A DNA stretch of 64,000 nucleotides, from the NCBI RefSeq assembly GCF_039523615.1, contig NZ_BAAAFQ010000007.1, positions 310,001 to 374,000 on the forward strand, read 5' to 3'. Positions 43,343 through 52,496 of the stretch are shown in pieces; the first letter of the stretch is position 1, and every line of letters starts with the position of its first letter. The notes below the pieces were generated by a model that did no database searches, was not told the origin of the DNA, and saw only the letters and a program-made list of their open reading frames with translations. The position numbers were made by a program, and so were the translations under genes. This stretch comes from Psychrosphaera haliotis (GTDB lineage Bacteria; Pseudomonadota; Gammaproteobacteria; Enterobacterales; Alteromonadaceae).

Positions 43343-44566
43343 ATGACATTTAGTGAATTTGATTTAGACAGCCGTTTAGAAAAAGGGATCCATTCCCTAG
43401 GCTACGTAAAACCTACAAAAGTACAACAATCGGCAATTCCCGAAGCGCTAGAAGGTCTTGATATATTAGCCAGTGCACCAACAGGTACTGGTAAAACAGC
43501 AGCATTTTTAATTCCAGCAATTCAATACCTATTGGACTTCCCAAGAAATGCCCCAGGTTTTGCGCGCGTTATGGTTTTAGCACCTACTCGTGAGTTAGCG
43601 TATCAAATACATGAAGTTGCAGAAGGCTTGTGTAGTTTTACTGATCTTAAAATCGGCGTTATCACAGGTGGTATTAACTACGGTAGTCACAAAGACATTC
43701 TAGAGAAGAACAACGACATTCTAATCTCTACGCCAGGTCGCTTAATGGAATACATGGACGCAGAAACTTTCCACTGTGAAAACGTAGAAATTTTAGTATT
43801 GGATGAAGCTGACCGCATGTTGGACATGGGTTTCAGAAGCTTCATGAGCCGTATTGCTGAAGAATCTCGAAACCGTAAACAAGCGATGTTATTTAGTGCC
43901 ACGCTTGAAGGTAGAGGCATTATTGAGTTCTCTAACCAAGTATTAACAGAAGCGGCGCGCGTTGACTGTGATGCACCTCGTCGTGAACGCGGAAAAATAG
44001 TTGAGTGGACACATTTAGCAGACAGCAACGATCATAAACTTGCTTTATTAATGCACTACTTAAAGCAAGAAGAAGTGCAGAAGTCCATTATCTTTGTAAA
44101 AACACGTGACAGACTCGATGCGCTTGTTAAAGATTTACAAAGCGAAGGTATCTACGCGACATATTTACAAGGTGAAATGCCGCAAGACCGTCGTATGAAA
44201 GCTATCGACAAAATGAAAAACGGCCGAGCAAAAGTATTAGTCGCTACAGACGTTGCTGCGCGAGGGTTAGATATCAACGATATTACTCACGTATTTAACT
44301 TTGATATGCCTAGAACAGCTGATGTTTATGTTCACCGTATTGGCCGTACAGCTCGAGCTGGCGCAAAAGGTTTTGCTATTAGCTTAATAGAAGCGCATGA
44401 AATGGGCATTCTTAAAAAAGTAGAGCGTTACACTGACCAAGTGTTTAAGCACAGAAAAGTAGCCGGACTTGAACCAAAGAATAAAGAAGCGAAAGTACCT
44501 GCTAAAAAGAAAAAGCCACATAAGAAAAAGCTCGCAAAAGCGAACGCAAAAAAATCGAAGAAGTGA
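43343..44566 (+). CDS. srmB: DEAD-box ATP-dependent RNA helicase SrmB
   Basis: RNA helicase acting early in 50S ribosome assembly. Of 407 residues: Q-motif FSEFDLDSRLEKGIHSLGYVKPTKVQ split over the first 28, Walker A APTGTGKTAA, DEAD at about 154-157 (VLDEADRML), SAT in FSATLEG, and motif VI HRIGRTARAG. The C-terminal tail after residue 370 is a lysine-rich RNA-binding extension (PAKKKKPHKKK). Divergent from trmN6 as in E. coli, which supports SrmB over other DEAD-box paralogues. The next gene begins 26 nt later. Confidence 0.93.
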   Translation: MTFSEFDLDSRLEKGIHSLGYVKPTKVQQSAIPEALEGLDILASAPTGTGKTAAFLIPAIQYLLDFPRNAPGFARVMVLAPTRELAYQIHEVAEGLCSFTDLKIGVITGGINYGSHKDILEKNNDILISTPGRLMEYMDAETFHCENVEILVLDEADRMLDMGFRSFMSRIAEESRNRKQAMLFSATLEGRGIIEFSNQVLTEAARVDCDAPRRERGKIVEWTHLADSNDHKLALLMHYLKQEEVQKSIIFVKTRDRLDALVKDLQSEGIYATYLQGEMPQDRRMKAIDKMKNGRAKVLVATDVAARGLDINDITHVFNFDMPRTADVYVHRIGRTARAGAKGFAISLIEAHEMGILKKVERYTDQVFKHRKVAGLEPKNKEAKVPAKKKKPHKKKLAKANAKKSKK

Positions 44567-44592
44567 TTTGACCGTTATAAATAGGGAATGCC

Positions 44593-45111
44593 ATGAGCTC
44601 AGACAATATAAAAATAGGTAAGCAGTTTTCAGTAATTTTCTGGATTTTATTTTTAGTTGTCGGTTATTGGTTTTTCTCTGACCAGCTTGAGTCACAGCAA
44701 AACCCGAACCAACAACCCGTTAGCTTTGTTAATGGCTCAACCAGCACGCTTGTTTTAAAACGAAATAGACAAGGTCATTATGTTACCTCAGGTTACATTA
44801 ACGGGCAGCCGGTGACCTTTTTATTAGATACGGGCGCAACTGATGTGGCCGTTCCTGAATACATAGCAAGTTCTATTGGCCTGCAAAGAGGCCAATCAGT
44901 AAGAGTTGGTACCGCTAATGGTTCTGCCGTTGCTTATCGAACTGAAATTAATGAGCTGAAAATTGGCGAGTTAAGACTTCGTGACCTTAGGGCTTCAATT
45001 CTTCCAGGAATGAAGTCAGATCAAGTATTACTAGGTATGAGCGCCCTAAAACAAGTGGCTTTTTCTCAGTCTGGCGACGAGCTCACCATCCAATTTAATC
45101 AGCCTTATTGA
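44593..45111 (+). CDS. Membrane-anchored retropepsin-like aspartic protease (TIGR02281 type)
   Basis: Protein of 172 residues with one N-terminal membrane helix (about 11-30) and a periplasmic clan-AA protease domain. The active-site motif is FLLDTGATDVAVP (D-T-G), and the flap/hydrophobic segment GQSVRVGTANGSAVAYR and C-terminal VLLGMSALKQVAF are in the expected order. It has one active-site half, so it should work as a dimer like retropepsins. Natural substrates of this family are unknown to me. It lies between srmB and nadC. Confidence 0.85.
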   Translation: MSSDNIKIGKQFSVIFWILFLVVGYWFFSDQLESQQNPNQQPVSFVNGSTSTLVLKRNRQGHYVTSGYINGQPVTFLLDTGATDVAVPEYIASSIGLQRGQSVRVGTANGSAVAYRTEINELKIGELRLRDLRASILPGMKSDQVLLGMSALKQVAFSQSGDELTIQFNQPY

Positions 45112-45187
45112 TTAACCTAATTTAATAGCACTAAATTAAACTAAATTTATTTCACCTTATTTATTGAGTACACATTAGGATACAAGA

Positions 45188-46033
45188 ATGTATAAGTCGT
45201 TAATTCCTCAACAAGTTTCACAAGCATTACTTGAAGACTTAGATAATAAAGATGCCTCTGCCGACATTACCGCGCAACTTATCCCAGCCGAAGCTCAAGC
45301 TACAGGTCAGGTAATTACTCGCCAAACAGCAGTAGTTTGTGGTGTTGAATGGGTGAATGAAACGTGCAAACAAGTTGATGAAAAAATTGAAGTGACTTGG
45401 TTGGTGAAAGATGGTGAGCATGTTGAGCCTAATCAGGCGTTATTTTCGTTTTCAGGCCCTGCTAGAGCAATATTAACTGCTGAGCGCACAGCATTAAACT
45501 TCTTACAAACCTTGTCAGCTACAGCGACTTCTACGTTTAATTACGTTAAAGCTGTCAAAGACTTAGGTAGCAAAACTGAAATCCTAGATACCCGTAAAAC
45601 AATACCTGGGCTACGTTTAGCACAAAAATATGCAGTTACTTGTGGTGGCGGTAAAAATCATCGTATTGGTTTATTTGATGCCTACCTAATTAAAGAGAAT
45701 CACCTCCAAGCCGCTGGTGGCATTGATGCAGCTGTAAGTCAGGCCAAACAACTTAACCCTGGCAAACCTATTGAAGTTGAAGTTGAGTCTATAAATGAAC
45801 TTCAACAAGCGATGAATGCCGGCGCTGATATCGTGATGCTCGACAACTTTAGTGTTGAAGAAACAAAGCAAGCGGTGGCTTTAGCAAATGGCCAAGTGAA
45901 ATTAGAAGCTTCGGGTAATATGGATGGTGAAAAATTTAAGTCGTATGCGGCCCTAAATGTAGATTATATTTCTATTGGCGGTTTAACAAAACATATTGAT
46001 GCTATAGACTTATCCATGAGATTTAACGACTAA
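45188..46033 (+). CDS. nadC: Nicotinate-nucleotide pyrophosphorylase (quinolinate phosphoribosyltransferase)
   Basis: De novo NAD synthesis: quinolinate plus PRPP to nicotinate mononucleotide, CO2 and PPi. The length of 281 residues fits. Signatures: ERTALNFLQTLSATAT, the catalytic segment DTRKTIPGLRLAQKYAVTCGGGKNHRIGL, FDAYLIKENHL, EVEVESINEL, IVMLDNFS and the C-terminal LEASGNMDGEKFKSYAALNVDYISIGGLTK. It precedes pilA by 270 nt; in E. coli nadC flanks the ppdD-hofBC pilus genes in the opposite orientation. Confidence 0.97.
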   Translation: MYKSLIPQQVSQALLEDLDNKDASADITAQLIPAEAQATGQVITRQTAVVCGVEWVNETCKQVDEKIEVTWLVKDGEHVEPNQALFSFSGPARAILTAERTALNFLQTLSATATSTFNYVKAVKDLGSKTEILDTRKTIPGLRLAQKYAVTCGGGKNHRIGLFDAYLIKENHLQAAGGIDAAVSQAKQLNPGKPIEVEVESINELQQAMNAGADIVMLDNFSVEETKQAVALANGQVKLEASGNMDGEKFKSYAALNVDYISIGGLTKHIDAIDLSMRFND

Positions 46034-46303
46034 AGTACTCATTTGTACCAATATTGGCTTGCATTTAAGTACACAAATAGTGTAAAAATCTCAGTGACTG
46101 GTTTTCGTGTTCGCAATTGATGTAGTGTTGAATGCAAATTTAGTAAATCTGTCGATAAATTATTAGTGATGAAAAAGCGTCCTTAGATTAAAGGTTTTGC
46201 GCGTTGAATTAAATTGCATCTTGTAATTTGATTGAAGTGAGTCACAATGGAAACAATTTTAAACAATAATAATTTCATTAAAATACATATCAGGAGTATG
46301 AAT

Positions 46304-46801
46304 ATGAAAAACCGTCAACAAAAAGGTTTTACCCTAATTGAATTAATGATCGTAATCGCGATCATCGGTATCTTGGCATCGGTAGCGGTTCCTCAGTACC
46401 AAACTTATACACTACGTACAGAAGCGACTACTCAGGTAGCGTCTGCTATACGTCCAATGCAGAATGCGATCGCTGAGTATGCGGCTCTAAACGGTGATCT
46501 ACCAGCTAATTATGCTGAGTTAGCCCAAGTAGGCTTTTCTCAAGCAACTGGTATAGACCATACAGCTACTTCTTTGGCTACTGGTGATATCTCAGGAGTA
46601 GCTTGGGATGGTTCAAGTATTACACTTACATTTGACACAACTGCCCCTTCAGATCTTCAAGGTAAAACATTTATTCTTGATGCGGTCGTAGAAAATGGTG
46701 CGGTTCGTTATCAGAATCAAAATGGTAGCAGCGGTGGTGATCTTGAAGCACAATACCGCCCTAATATTGGTGAGAAGTTAGCAGCTACTCCTGCAGGTTA
46801 A
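46304..46801 (+). CDS. pilA: Type IV major pilin PilA, cysteine-free
   Basis: Structural subunit of the type IV pilus. The start is the ATG at 46304: AGGAG at 46292-46296 lies 7 nt before it and only 1 nt before an in-frame ATG at 46298. The prepilin leader is MKNRQQKG, cut by PilD before FTLIELMIVIAIIGILASVAV, with the required Glu at mature position 5. The 165-residue protein contains no cysteine, so the D-region disulfide of most type IVa pilins is missing. The C-terminal part is Gly/Ser/Thr-rich. Followed by a strong terminator and then pilB, giving separate high-level pilA transcripts. Confidence 0.94.
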   Translation: MKNRQQKGFTLIELMIVIAIIGILASVAVPQYQTYTLRTEATTQVASAIRPMQNAIAEYAALNGDLPANYAELAQVGFSQATGIDHTATSLATGDISGVAWDGSSITLTFDTTAPSDLQGKTFILDAVVENGAVRYQNQNGSSGGDLEAQYRPNIGEKLAATPAG

Positions 46802-46848
46802 TTCTCATTTAAACCTCGCCTTTAATCTAAAGGTTTAGGTTACGTTCC

Positions 46849-46874
46849 AAAAGGTCACTTAGGTGGCCTTTTTT
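46849..46874 (+). terminator. Rho-independent terminator after pilA
   Basis: AAAAGGTCAC, loop TTAG, GTGGCCTTTTTT, with one G-U pair. Confidence 0.85.
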
Positions 46875-47011
46875 GATCGTGAAATTCGAGTGTTTACTCC
46901 AAAATCAAAGTGCCTTGTGGAAAATTAAATCCACTAAAAAGAGAAACTTTAAATCTATACCTTAAATGCACCAAAAACCTCACTAAATCCCTAATTCCTT
47001 TTAAGAAACGG

Positions 47012-47040
47012 TTGCTACCAAACGTTATACACTACATAAT
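47012..47040 (+). promoter_or_regulatory. Candidate sigma-70 promoter for pilB
   Basis: TTGCTA (47012-47017), 17-bp spacer, CATAAT (47035-47040), about 38 nt before the pilB ATG. Confidence 0.5.
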
Positions 47041-47077
47041 CTTAAGTAATAATAATCAGGATTAGTTTATTTAAGAT

Positions 47078-48781
47078 ATGCCAAATTCATACAAAGGTGC
47101 GTTGTTACGTCAGCTTTTAAGCCATCAACTGATTTCGGATGAAGACGTTGAAAAGGCACAACAAAATCGAAAACAATATCACTCTATGCCCGAAACCTTG
47201 GTGGCAGAGAACATTGTTAGTGCCGAAAACCTAGTACTCTTTGTTAGTCAACGCTTTGGTGTTTCTCGCTTTGACATAAGTCAGTTTGATATTGCCACTA
47301 TTCCTGATGATGTAAAAAATGAAAAACTAGTTTCAAAACATCAAGTTTTACCTGTAGCTAAAAAAGGCCGTACGTTATTTTTAGCTACAAGCGATCCTAC
47401 TGACGTTTCTGCACAAGAAGACTTTGAGTTTAATACCGGTCTGCAAACTGAGTTTGTTGTATGCGAACCAGGCCCACTTGCTGAAATGATACACAAAGCA
47501 TTTTCTTCGTTGGAAGAAGGCTTAGGCGTTGATGAAAGTGACATGTTGGAACTTGCGGACTTGGAAACCGAATCTATTGATTCAAACCAAGATAATGCTG
47601 ACGAAGACGGTTCTGATGATGCCCCAATAGTTGTTTATATTAACAAAATTCTTATGGATGCCATTCGCAAAGGCGCGTCGGATTTACACTTCGAACCTTA
47701 TGAAAAAGAATATCGAATTCGTTTTCGTGTAGACGGAATTTTAACAGAAGTAGCAAAACCACCAACGGCATTAGCAGGGCGTTTATCAGCGCGCATTAAG
47801 GTCATATCAAACTTAGATATAGCAGAAAAGCGTAAGCCTCAAGATGGTCGTATAAAGCTAAAAATATCAGCTAAGAAGTCTATTGATTTTCGTGTTAGTA
47901 CGCTACCTACTATCTGGGGCGAAAAAGTAGTAATGCGTATCTTAGATTCGTCGAGTGCCATGTTAGGCATCGACGTATTAGGTTACGAAGAAGAACAAAA
48001 ACGACTTTACATGGAAGCGCTAGAACAGCCCCAGGGGATGATTTTAGTTACTGGGCCAACGGGTTCTGGTAAGACCGTTTCTTTGTATACAGGCTTAAAT
48101 ATACTAAATACCCCTGAGCGAAATATCTCTACCGCGGAAGACCCAGTTGAAATAAACCTTTCGGGTATTAACCAAGTTCAAATGAACGTCAAAGCTGGAT
48201 TAGACTTTGCCTCTGCTCTAAAAGCCTTTTTACGTCAAGATCCAGATATCATCATGGTAGGTGAAATTCGAGATTTAGAAACTGCTGAAATTTCAATAAA
48301 GGCCGCGCAAACAGGTCACTTGGTTTTATCTACTCTGCATACCAACTCGGCACCTGAAACTCTTACGCGTTTGGCTAACATGGGCGTTCCGGCTTACAAC
48401 ATCGCCAGTTCGGTATCGCTTATAATTGCGCAGCGTCTTGCTCGTCGCTTGTGTTCAAAATGTAAAGAACCAGAAACTGACCTTCCAGAAGTAGAATTGC
48501 TAAAAGAAGGCTTTACTGAAGAACAACTTAGTACTATGACCTTGTTCAAACCTATTGGCTGCAACGACTGTACAAATGGTTATAAAGGGCGTGTAGGTAT
48601 TTACGAAGTCCTAAAACTAAGCGAAAGAATGCGAACTATTATCATGGAAGGTGGTAACTCGTTGGATATAGCCAAACAAGCAGCGGCTGAAGGTATGAAT
48701 GACCTTCGTAAGTCTGGGCTTATTAAAGCGGCGTCTGGCATGACAAGTTTATCTGAAGTTAACCGCGTAACAAATTCTTAA
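47078..48781 (+). CDS. pilB: Type IV pilus assembly (extension) ATPase PilB
   Basis: Cytoplasmic hexameric motor that drives pilin polymerisation. 567 residues: N-terminal T2SSE_N/MshEN-like domain (about 10-150), then the secretion-ATPase core with Walker A GPTGSGKT at 326-333, Asp-box DPVEINLSGINQVQ, Walker B DPDIIMVGEIRD and His-box ETAEISIKAAQTGHLVLSTLHTN. A tetracysteine zinc site CSKC ... CNDC follows. The N-terminal RQLLSHQLISDEDVEKA segment lacks the glycines of the canonical RLG-type c-di-GMP-binding MshEN motif, so c-di-GMP control is doubtful. Its ATG has no good Shine-Dalgarno. Confidence 0.96.
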   Translation: MPNSYKGALLRQLLSHQLISDEDVEKAQQNRKQYHSMPETLVAENIVSAENLVLFVSQRFGVSRFDISQFDIATIPDDVKNEKLVSKHQVLPVAKKGRTLFLATSDPTDVSAQEDFEFNTGLQTEFVVCEPGPLAEMIHKAFSSLEEGLGVDESDMLELADLETESIDSNQDNADEDGSDDAPIVVYINKILMDAIRKGASDLHFEPYEKEYRIRFRVDGILTEVAKPPTALAGRLSARIKVISNLDIAEKRKPQDGRIKLKISAKKSIDFRVSTLPTIWGEKVVMRILDSSSAMLGIDVLGYEEEQKRLYMEALEQPQGMILVTGPTGSGKTVSLYTGLNILNTPERNISTAEDPVEINLSGINQVQMNVKAGLDFASALKAFLRQDPDIIMVGEIRDLETAEISIKAAQTGHLVLSTLHTNSAPETLTRLANMGVPAYNIASSVSLIIAQRLARRLCSKCKEPETDLPEVELLKEGFTEEQLSTMTLFKPIGCNDCTNGYKGRVGIYEVLKLSERMRTIIMEGGNSLDIAKQAAAEGMNDLRKSGLIKAASGMTSLSEVNRVTNS

Positions 48782-48805
48782 CCAATGGATTATTAAGCGA
48801 AAATT

Positions 48806-50041
48806 ATGGCAGTGAATAACAAGAAAAAAGTCGCTAAAAAGCAAATTGCCTACGTTTATGAAGGTTTAAACCGTCGTGGCGGAAAGATCAAAGGTGATAT
48901 GTTTGCCATGTCGCCGACTGAAGCCAAAGGAATGCTTAAAAAGCAGGGCATCACACCGACAAAAGTTAGAAAAAAACCAACACCATTATTTGGTTCAGGC
49001 AACAAGCCTATAGACAGCAAAGATATTGCTGTATTTACCCGCCAGGTAGCGACAATGCTAACGGCGGGTGTGCCATTGGTACAGTCATTAGAAATGATTG
49101 CCAAAGGAGCGGAGAAGGCGAACTTACAGAAATTAGTTAACGACGTGTTAATGCACGTCCAGTCGGGTTCACCGGTAGCGGACGCATTAAGAACTCAACC
49201 TAAATACTTTGATGACCTGTACTGCGATTTAGTGGAGTCTGGAGAAAAATCTGGCGCACTTGATAGTATATTTGATCGTATTGCGGTTTATAAAGAAAAG
49301 TCAGAAGCGTTAAAGTCTAAAATCAAAAAAGCCATGACCTACCCAATTGCTATTTTAGCTATATCATTCATTGTTGTTGGTATTTTATTGGTTTACGTAA
49401 TCCCGAGTTTTGAAGATATTTTTGCTAGTTTTGGGGCTGAATTACCAGCGCCAACACAAATGGCCATCGCGGCGTCTAAAGTTGCGCAAGATTATTGGAT
49501 TTATGTTGTCGCCGGGATTATTGCCGGGATTTATCTATTCAAACGGGCGCTTCGTACCAATAAGCGATTTGCAGATTCTATGGACGCATTGTTATTAAAA
49601 GCGCCGATTGTAGGTAACATTGTGAACAAAGGGGCGATTGCACGTTATGCCCGAACTTTATCTACCACCTTTGCTGCAGGTGTTCCGCTTCACGAGGCAC
49701 TAAATTCTGCTGCTGGCGCGTCAGGCAATGCCGTTTATAAGCGAGCCATTCAAGAAATCAAAGCGGATGTATCAGCGGGTAATATGATGCATGTTGCAAT
49801 GCGAGCAACTGACTTGTTTCCAGACATGGTGACTCAAATGGTGTCTATTGGTGAAGAGTCAGGTGCGCTTGATACCATGTTAGAGCGAGTGGCTAATGTG
49901 TATGAGCAAGAAGTAGATGACGCGGTAGATGGTATTACAGCGCTTATAGAGCCTTTTATAATGGTATTTTTGGGTACCGTTATTGGTGGTCTAATAGTTG
50001 TAATGTATCTACCAATCTTCCAAATGGGTAATGCCGTTTAA
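48806..50041 (+). CDS. pilC: Type IV pilus inner-membrane platform protein PilC
   Basis: Polytopic platform on which PilB works. Of 411 residues, two GspF domains (about 75-198 and 278-401) each open with an FTRQVATMLTAGVPL / YARTLSTTFAAGVPL element, showing the internal duplication directly. Membrane helices lie near 175-200, 222-242 and 380-402. The N-terminal 60 residues are Lys-rich and cytoplasmic. It is 24 nt behind pilB, and a hairpin separates it from pilD. Confidence 0.97.
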   Translation: MAVNNKKKVAKKQIAYVYEGLNRRGGKIKGDMFAMSPTEAKGMLKKQGITPTKVRKKPTPLFGSGNKPIDSKDIAVFTRQVATMLTAGVPLVQSLEMIAKGAEKANLQKLVNDVLMHVQSGSPVADALRTQPKYFDDLYCDLVESGEKSGALDSIFDRIAVYKEKSEALKSKIKKAMTYPIAILAISFIVVGILLVYVIPSFEDIFASFGAELPAPTQMAIAASKVAQDYWIYVVAGIIAGIYLFKRALRTNKRFADSMDALLLKAPIVGNIVNKGAIARYARTLSTTFAAGVPLHEALNSAAGASGNAVYKRAIQEIKADVSAGNMMHVAMRATDLFPDMVTQMVSIGEESGALDTMLERVANVYEQEVDDAVDGITALIEPFIMVFLGTVIGGLIVVMYLPIFQMGNAV

Positions 50042-50049
50042 GTTTTAAA

Positions 50050-50090
50050 AGCCGCCTGGAGGATTAACTCCGGGTTGGCTGTTTCTTTTT
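50050..50090 (+). terminator. Hairpin between pilC and pilD
   Basis: AGCC-G-CCTGGAG, loop, CTCCGGG-TT-GGCT, then GTTTCTTTTT. The bulges make it a moderate terminator that may only attenuate pilD expression. Confidence 0.55.
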
Positions 50091-50119
50091 AATAAATCAG
50101 TGAGTAGAAGACACCATTC

Positions 50120-51016
50120 ATGTTTGATCAATTTTTCTATTTAATGGAGCATTCAACTCCATTCTTAATTACCGTTGTGACTATTTTGTCTTTGTTAGTG
50201 GGCAGTTTTTTAAACGTGGTGATATACCGCTTGCCCGTTATGATGGAAAAACAATGGGCTTGTGAGTGTCGTGAGTTGCTTGAAGATGAATTAAAAAAGC
50301 CAAAACAGTCTCAGCAACAATCCGCCAAAGACGCTCAGTTTAATTTGGTAAAACCAGACTCACATTGTCCATCGTGTAATGCGCCGGTAAAAGCTTGGCA
50401 GAACATTCCGGTAATTAGCTACCTACTTCTAAAAGGTAAGTGTGCTAGTTGTTCAACACCAATTTCTTTGCGTTACCCAGCTATCGAACTGCTAACCGCT
50501 ATTGCTTCAGCTGTAGTCGCCGTAAAATTTGGCTATTCATTACAGACTTTAATTTTAGTGCCACTCACATGGGTTTTCATCAGCCTTATTTTTATCGACA
50601 TTGATAAAATGTTACTGCCGGATCAGTTAACTCTACCGCTATTGTGGTTGGTATTAATGAGCTCTGTTTGGGACGTGTTTTTAACGCCGAAGTGGACAAT
50701 TATAGGCGCTGCGTCTGGTTATCTCGCTTTGTGGTTTGTTTATTGGGGCTTTAAACTCCTAACTGGCAAAGAAGGTATGGGTTTTGGTGACTTTAAATTG
50801 CTCGCGGTAATTGGCGCTGTTGTTGGCATTGTTAAACTCCCAATGGTTATTTTATTGTCCTCTGCAGTAGGCGCTGTCATCGGTTTATCAATGATGGCTT
50901 TTGGCGATAAGACTAAAAATTCACAAATTCCTTTTGGCCCATACTTAGCCATAGCAGGTTGGATAACAATGTTGTGGGGCGATGAAATGCTTAATGCCTA
51001 TTTAGGGTTTATGTAA
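50120..51016 (+). CDS. pilD: Prepilin peptidase/N-methyltransferase PilD
   Basis: Bifunctional inner-membrane aspartic protease that cleaves and methylates prepilins. It has 298 residues. The N-terminal domain GSFLNVVIYRLPVMME includes a long cytoplasmic insert with the zinc tetracysteine CPSC...CASC. Catalytic aspartates lie in FIDIDKMLLPDQLTLP and in the GMGFGDFKLLA motif. Eight or so membrane helices. It should also process type II secretion pseudopilins if the genome has them. coaE follows 5 nt after the stop. Confidence 0.96.
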   Translation: MFDQFFYLMEHSTPFLITVVTILSLLVGSFLNVVIYRLPVMMEKQWACECRELLEDELKKPKQSQQQSAKDAQFNLVKPDSHCPSCNAPVKAWQNIPVISYLLLKGKCASCSTPISLRYPAIELLTAIASAVVAVKFGYSLQTLILVPLTWVFISLIFIDIDKMLLPDQLTLPLLWLVLMSSVWDVFLTPKWTIIGAASGYLALWFVYWGFKLLTGKEGMGFGDFKLLAVIGAVVGIVKLPMVILLSSAVGAVIGLSMMAFGDKTKNSQIPFGPYLAIAGWITMLWGDEMLNAYLGFM

Positions 51017-51021
51017 TTTAT

Positions 51022-51675
51022 ATGTTGGATAATGCATTAGAAACCGAATTTTCTGATCTACTTTTTTATATAAAAGATAAACTCATTATTGGCTTAACGG
51101 GCGGAATAGGCTCTGGAAAAACCGCCGCCAGCGATCATTTTATGAAACTGGGTGTAGACATTGTTGATGCAGATGTTATTGCCCGTGAAATAGTTAAACC
51201 AAATAGTAAGACCTTAAGTAAAGTTGCAGAACAATTTGGTGCAGATATTTTATTAGAAAACGGTGAGCTGAACCGAGCAAAACTGCGCGAGCGAATTTTT
51301 ACCAATGATGATGATAAGCAAGCGCTAAACAGCATAATGCAACCCGCTATTCGATACGCATTACTTGAGCAGTTAAATAAAGCACGCTCTGAGTATGTAA
51401 TTTTGTCTGCACCGCTACTATTAGAAAACGGCTTAGAAAAGTATTGCCAGCGAGTACTTGTGGTTGATGTTCCAGTAGAAACTCAACTACAAAGAGCCAG
51501 TAGTCGAGATACGGTATCGAGTAATCAGATCCAATCTATAATAGATAGTCAGATAGATAGAACCTCGAGGCTGTCGAAAGCGGATGATGTTATCGATAAT
51601 TCTGCAGATTTGACGCATTTATACAAACAAGTAACTCAATTACATAATAAATATTTGACACTAGCGGTTGGTTAA
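51022..51675 (+). CDS. coaE: Dephospho-CoA kinase
   Basis: Last step of coenzyme A synthesis, phosphorylating dephospho-CoA at the 3'-OH of ribose. P-loop GLTGGIGSGKT at about residues 24-34, then DADVIAREIVKPNS for substrate binding, LRERIFTN, and the lid/C-terminal VLVVDVPVETQLQRASSRD. The N-terminus is about 20 residues longer than usual before the P-loop strand, yet no ATG, GTG or TTG lies closer, so the extension is probably real. It begins 5 nt after pilD, the order known from many gammaproteobacteria. Confidence 0.95.
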   Translation: MLDNALETEFSDLLFYIKDKLIIGLTGGIGSGKTAASDHFMKLGVDIVDADVIAREIVKPNSKTLSKVAEQFGADILLENGELNRAKLRERIFTNDDDKQALNSIMQPAIRYALLEQLNKARSEYVILSAPLLLENGLEKYCQRVLVVDVPVETQLQRASSRDTVSSNQIQSIIDSQIDRTSRLSKADDVIDNSADLTHLYKQVTQLHNKYLTLAVG

Positions 51676-51735
51676 CCCATATTGGTTCAATATGTAGCCA
51701 GTTGGACCTAAAACAATAATAAAGTACGGTTAACC

Positions 51736-52485
51736 ATGAATTCTGTTGTTTACGAACACCCATTAAATGAAAAAGTTAGACTGCTTATGCGGTTGGAACT
51801 GCTGTTTACACAATTATCAACGCATCAAGACGTAAGTGATCAAATTCATATACAGCCCTTTTTTAACTCTTTGTTTGGAACAATTGAAGTTTTAGAGCGG
51901 AACGACATTCGCGGTACATTAACTTATTATTTAGATTTACTCGAAAAGAGCATGTTGCGCTGGTCTGCGCATCCAGAAATTCATAATGAATCATTACAAA
52001 AAAATCTGAAAGAAACTATCAACTTACAGTCTCAAATTTCCAAAATGAGTAAAGCTTGTCAGGTTCTAAAAGAAGATAAATTTTTAGCCAGTTTACGACA
52101 ACGTTTTGGAATTGCTGGTGGTACATGTGATTTTGATTTGCCACAATTTCACTATTGGCGTTTAAAGCCGATAGAACAGCGCCAAGAAGATATAAAAAAG
52201 TGGCTACAAGTGTTAGCGCCACTAGAACAAGCGTTAAACTTTTCGTTGTTGTTTATTCGCGAGTCCGCAGAGTTTTCTGTGCAACAAGCACCAAATGGCT
52301 TTTACCAAGATAGCTGCAGTGATAATATTTCATTACTTCGCGTCAAATACGATCCTGAACTTGGTTACTTCCCTACTGTTAGTGGCAGCACTCGTCGCTT
52401 TGCTATTAGCTTTATGCGACCGGATAAAAGTTCTGTAAAAACTTCAGTCAATGATACAATCACGTTTGAACTAGCAAACTGCTGA
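51736..52485 (+). CDS. zapD: Cell division protein ZapD
   Basis: FtsZ-binding protein that bundles protofilaments at the division ring (formerly YacF). The 249-residue length and the opening VYEHPLNEKVRLLMRLELLF are diagnostic; further family marks are RNDIRGTLTYYLDLLEK, GGTCDFDLPQFHYW and the C-terminal beta domain ending RFAISFMRPDKSS. Helical N-terminal half (1-115) plus beta-rich C-terminal half. Placed between coaE and yacG as in E. coli. Confidence 0.95.
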   Translation: MNSVVYEHPLNEKVRLLMRLELLFTQLSTHQDVSDQIHIQPFFNSLFGTIEVLERNDIRGTLTYYLDLLEKSMLRWSAHPEIHNESLQKNLKETINLQSQISKMSKACQVLKEDKFLASLRQRFGIAGGTCDFDLPQFHYWRLKPIEQRQEDIKKWLQVLAPLEQALNFSLLFIRESAEFSVQQAPNGFYQDSCSDNISLLRVKYDPELGYFPTVSGSTRRFAISFMRPDKSSVKTSVNDTITFELANC

Positions 52486-52496
52486 TTAGGTAATCC

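Noticed and set aside
46096..46125. Possible sigma-54 promoter for pilA
   Set aside because: A GG...GC pair occurs in GGTTTTCGTGTTCGC but with 11 bp between instead of 10, and the TGGCAC/TTGCA bases are poor.
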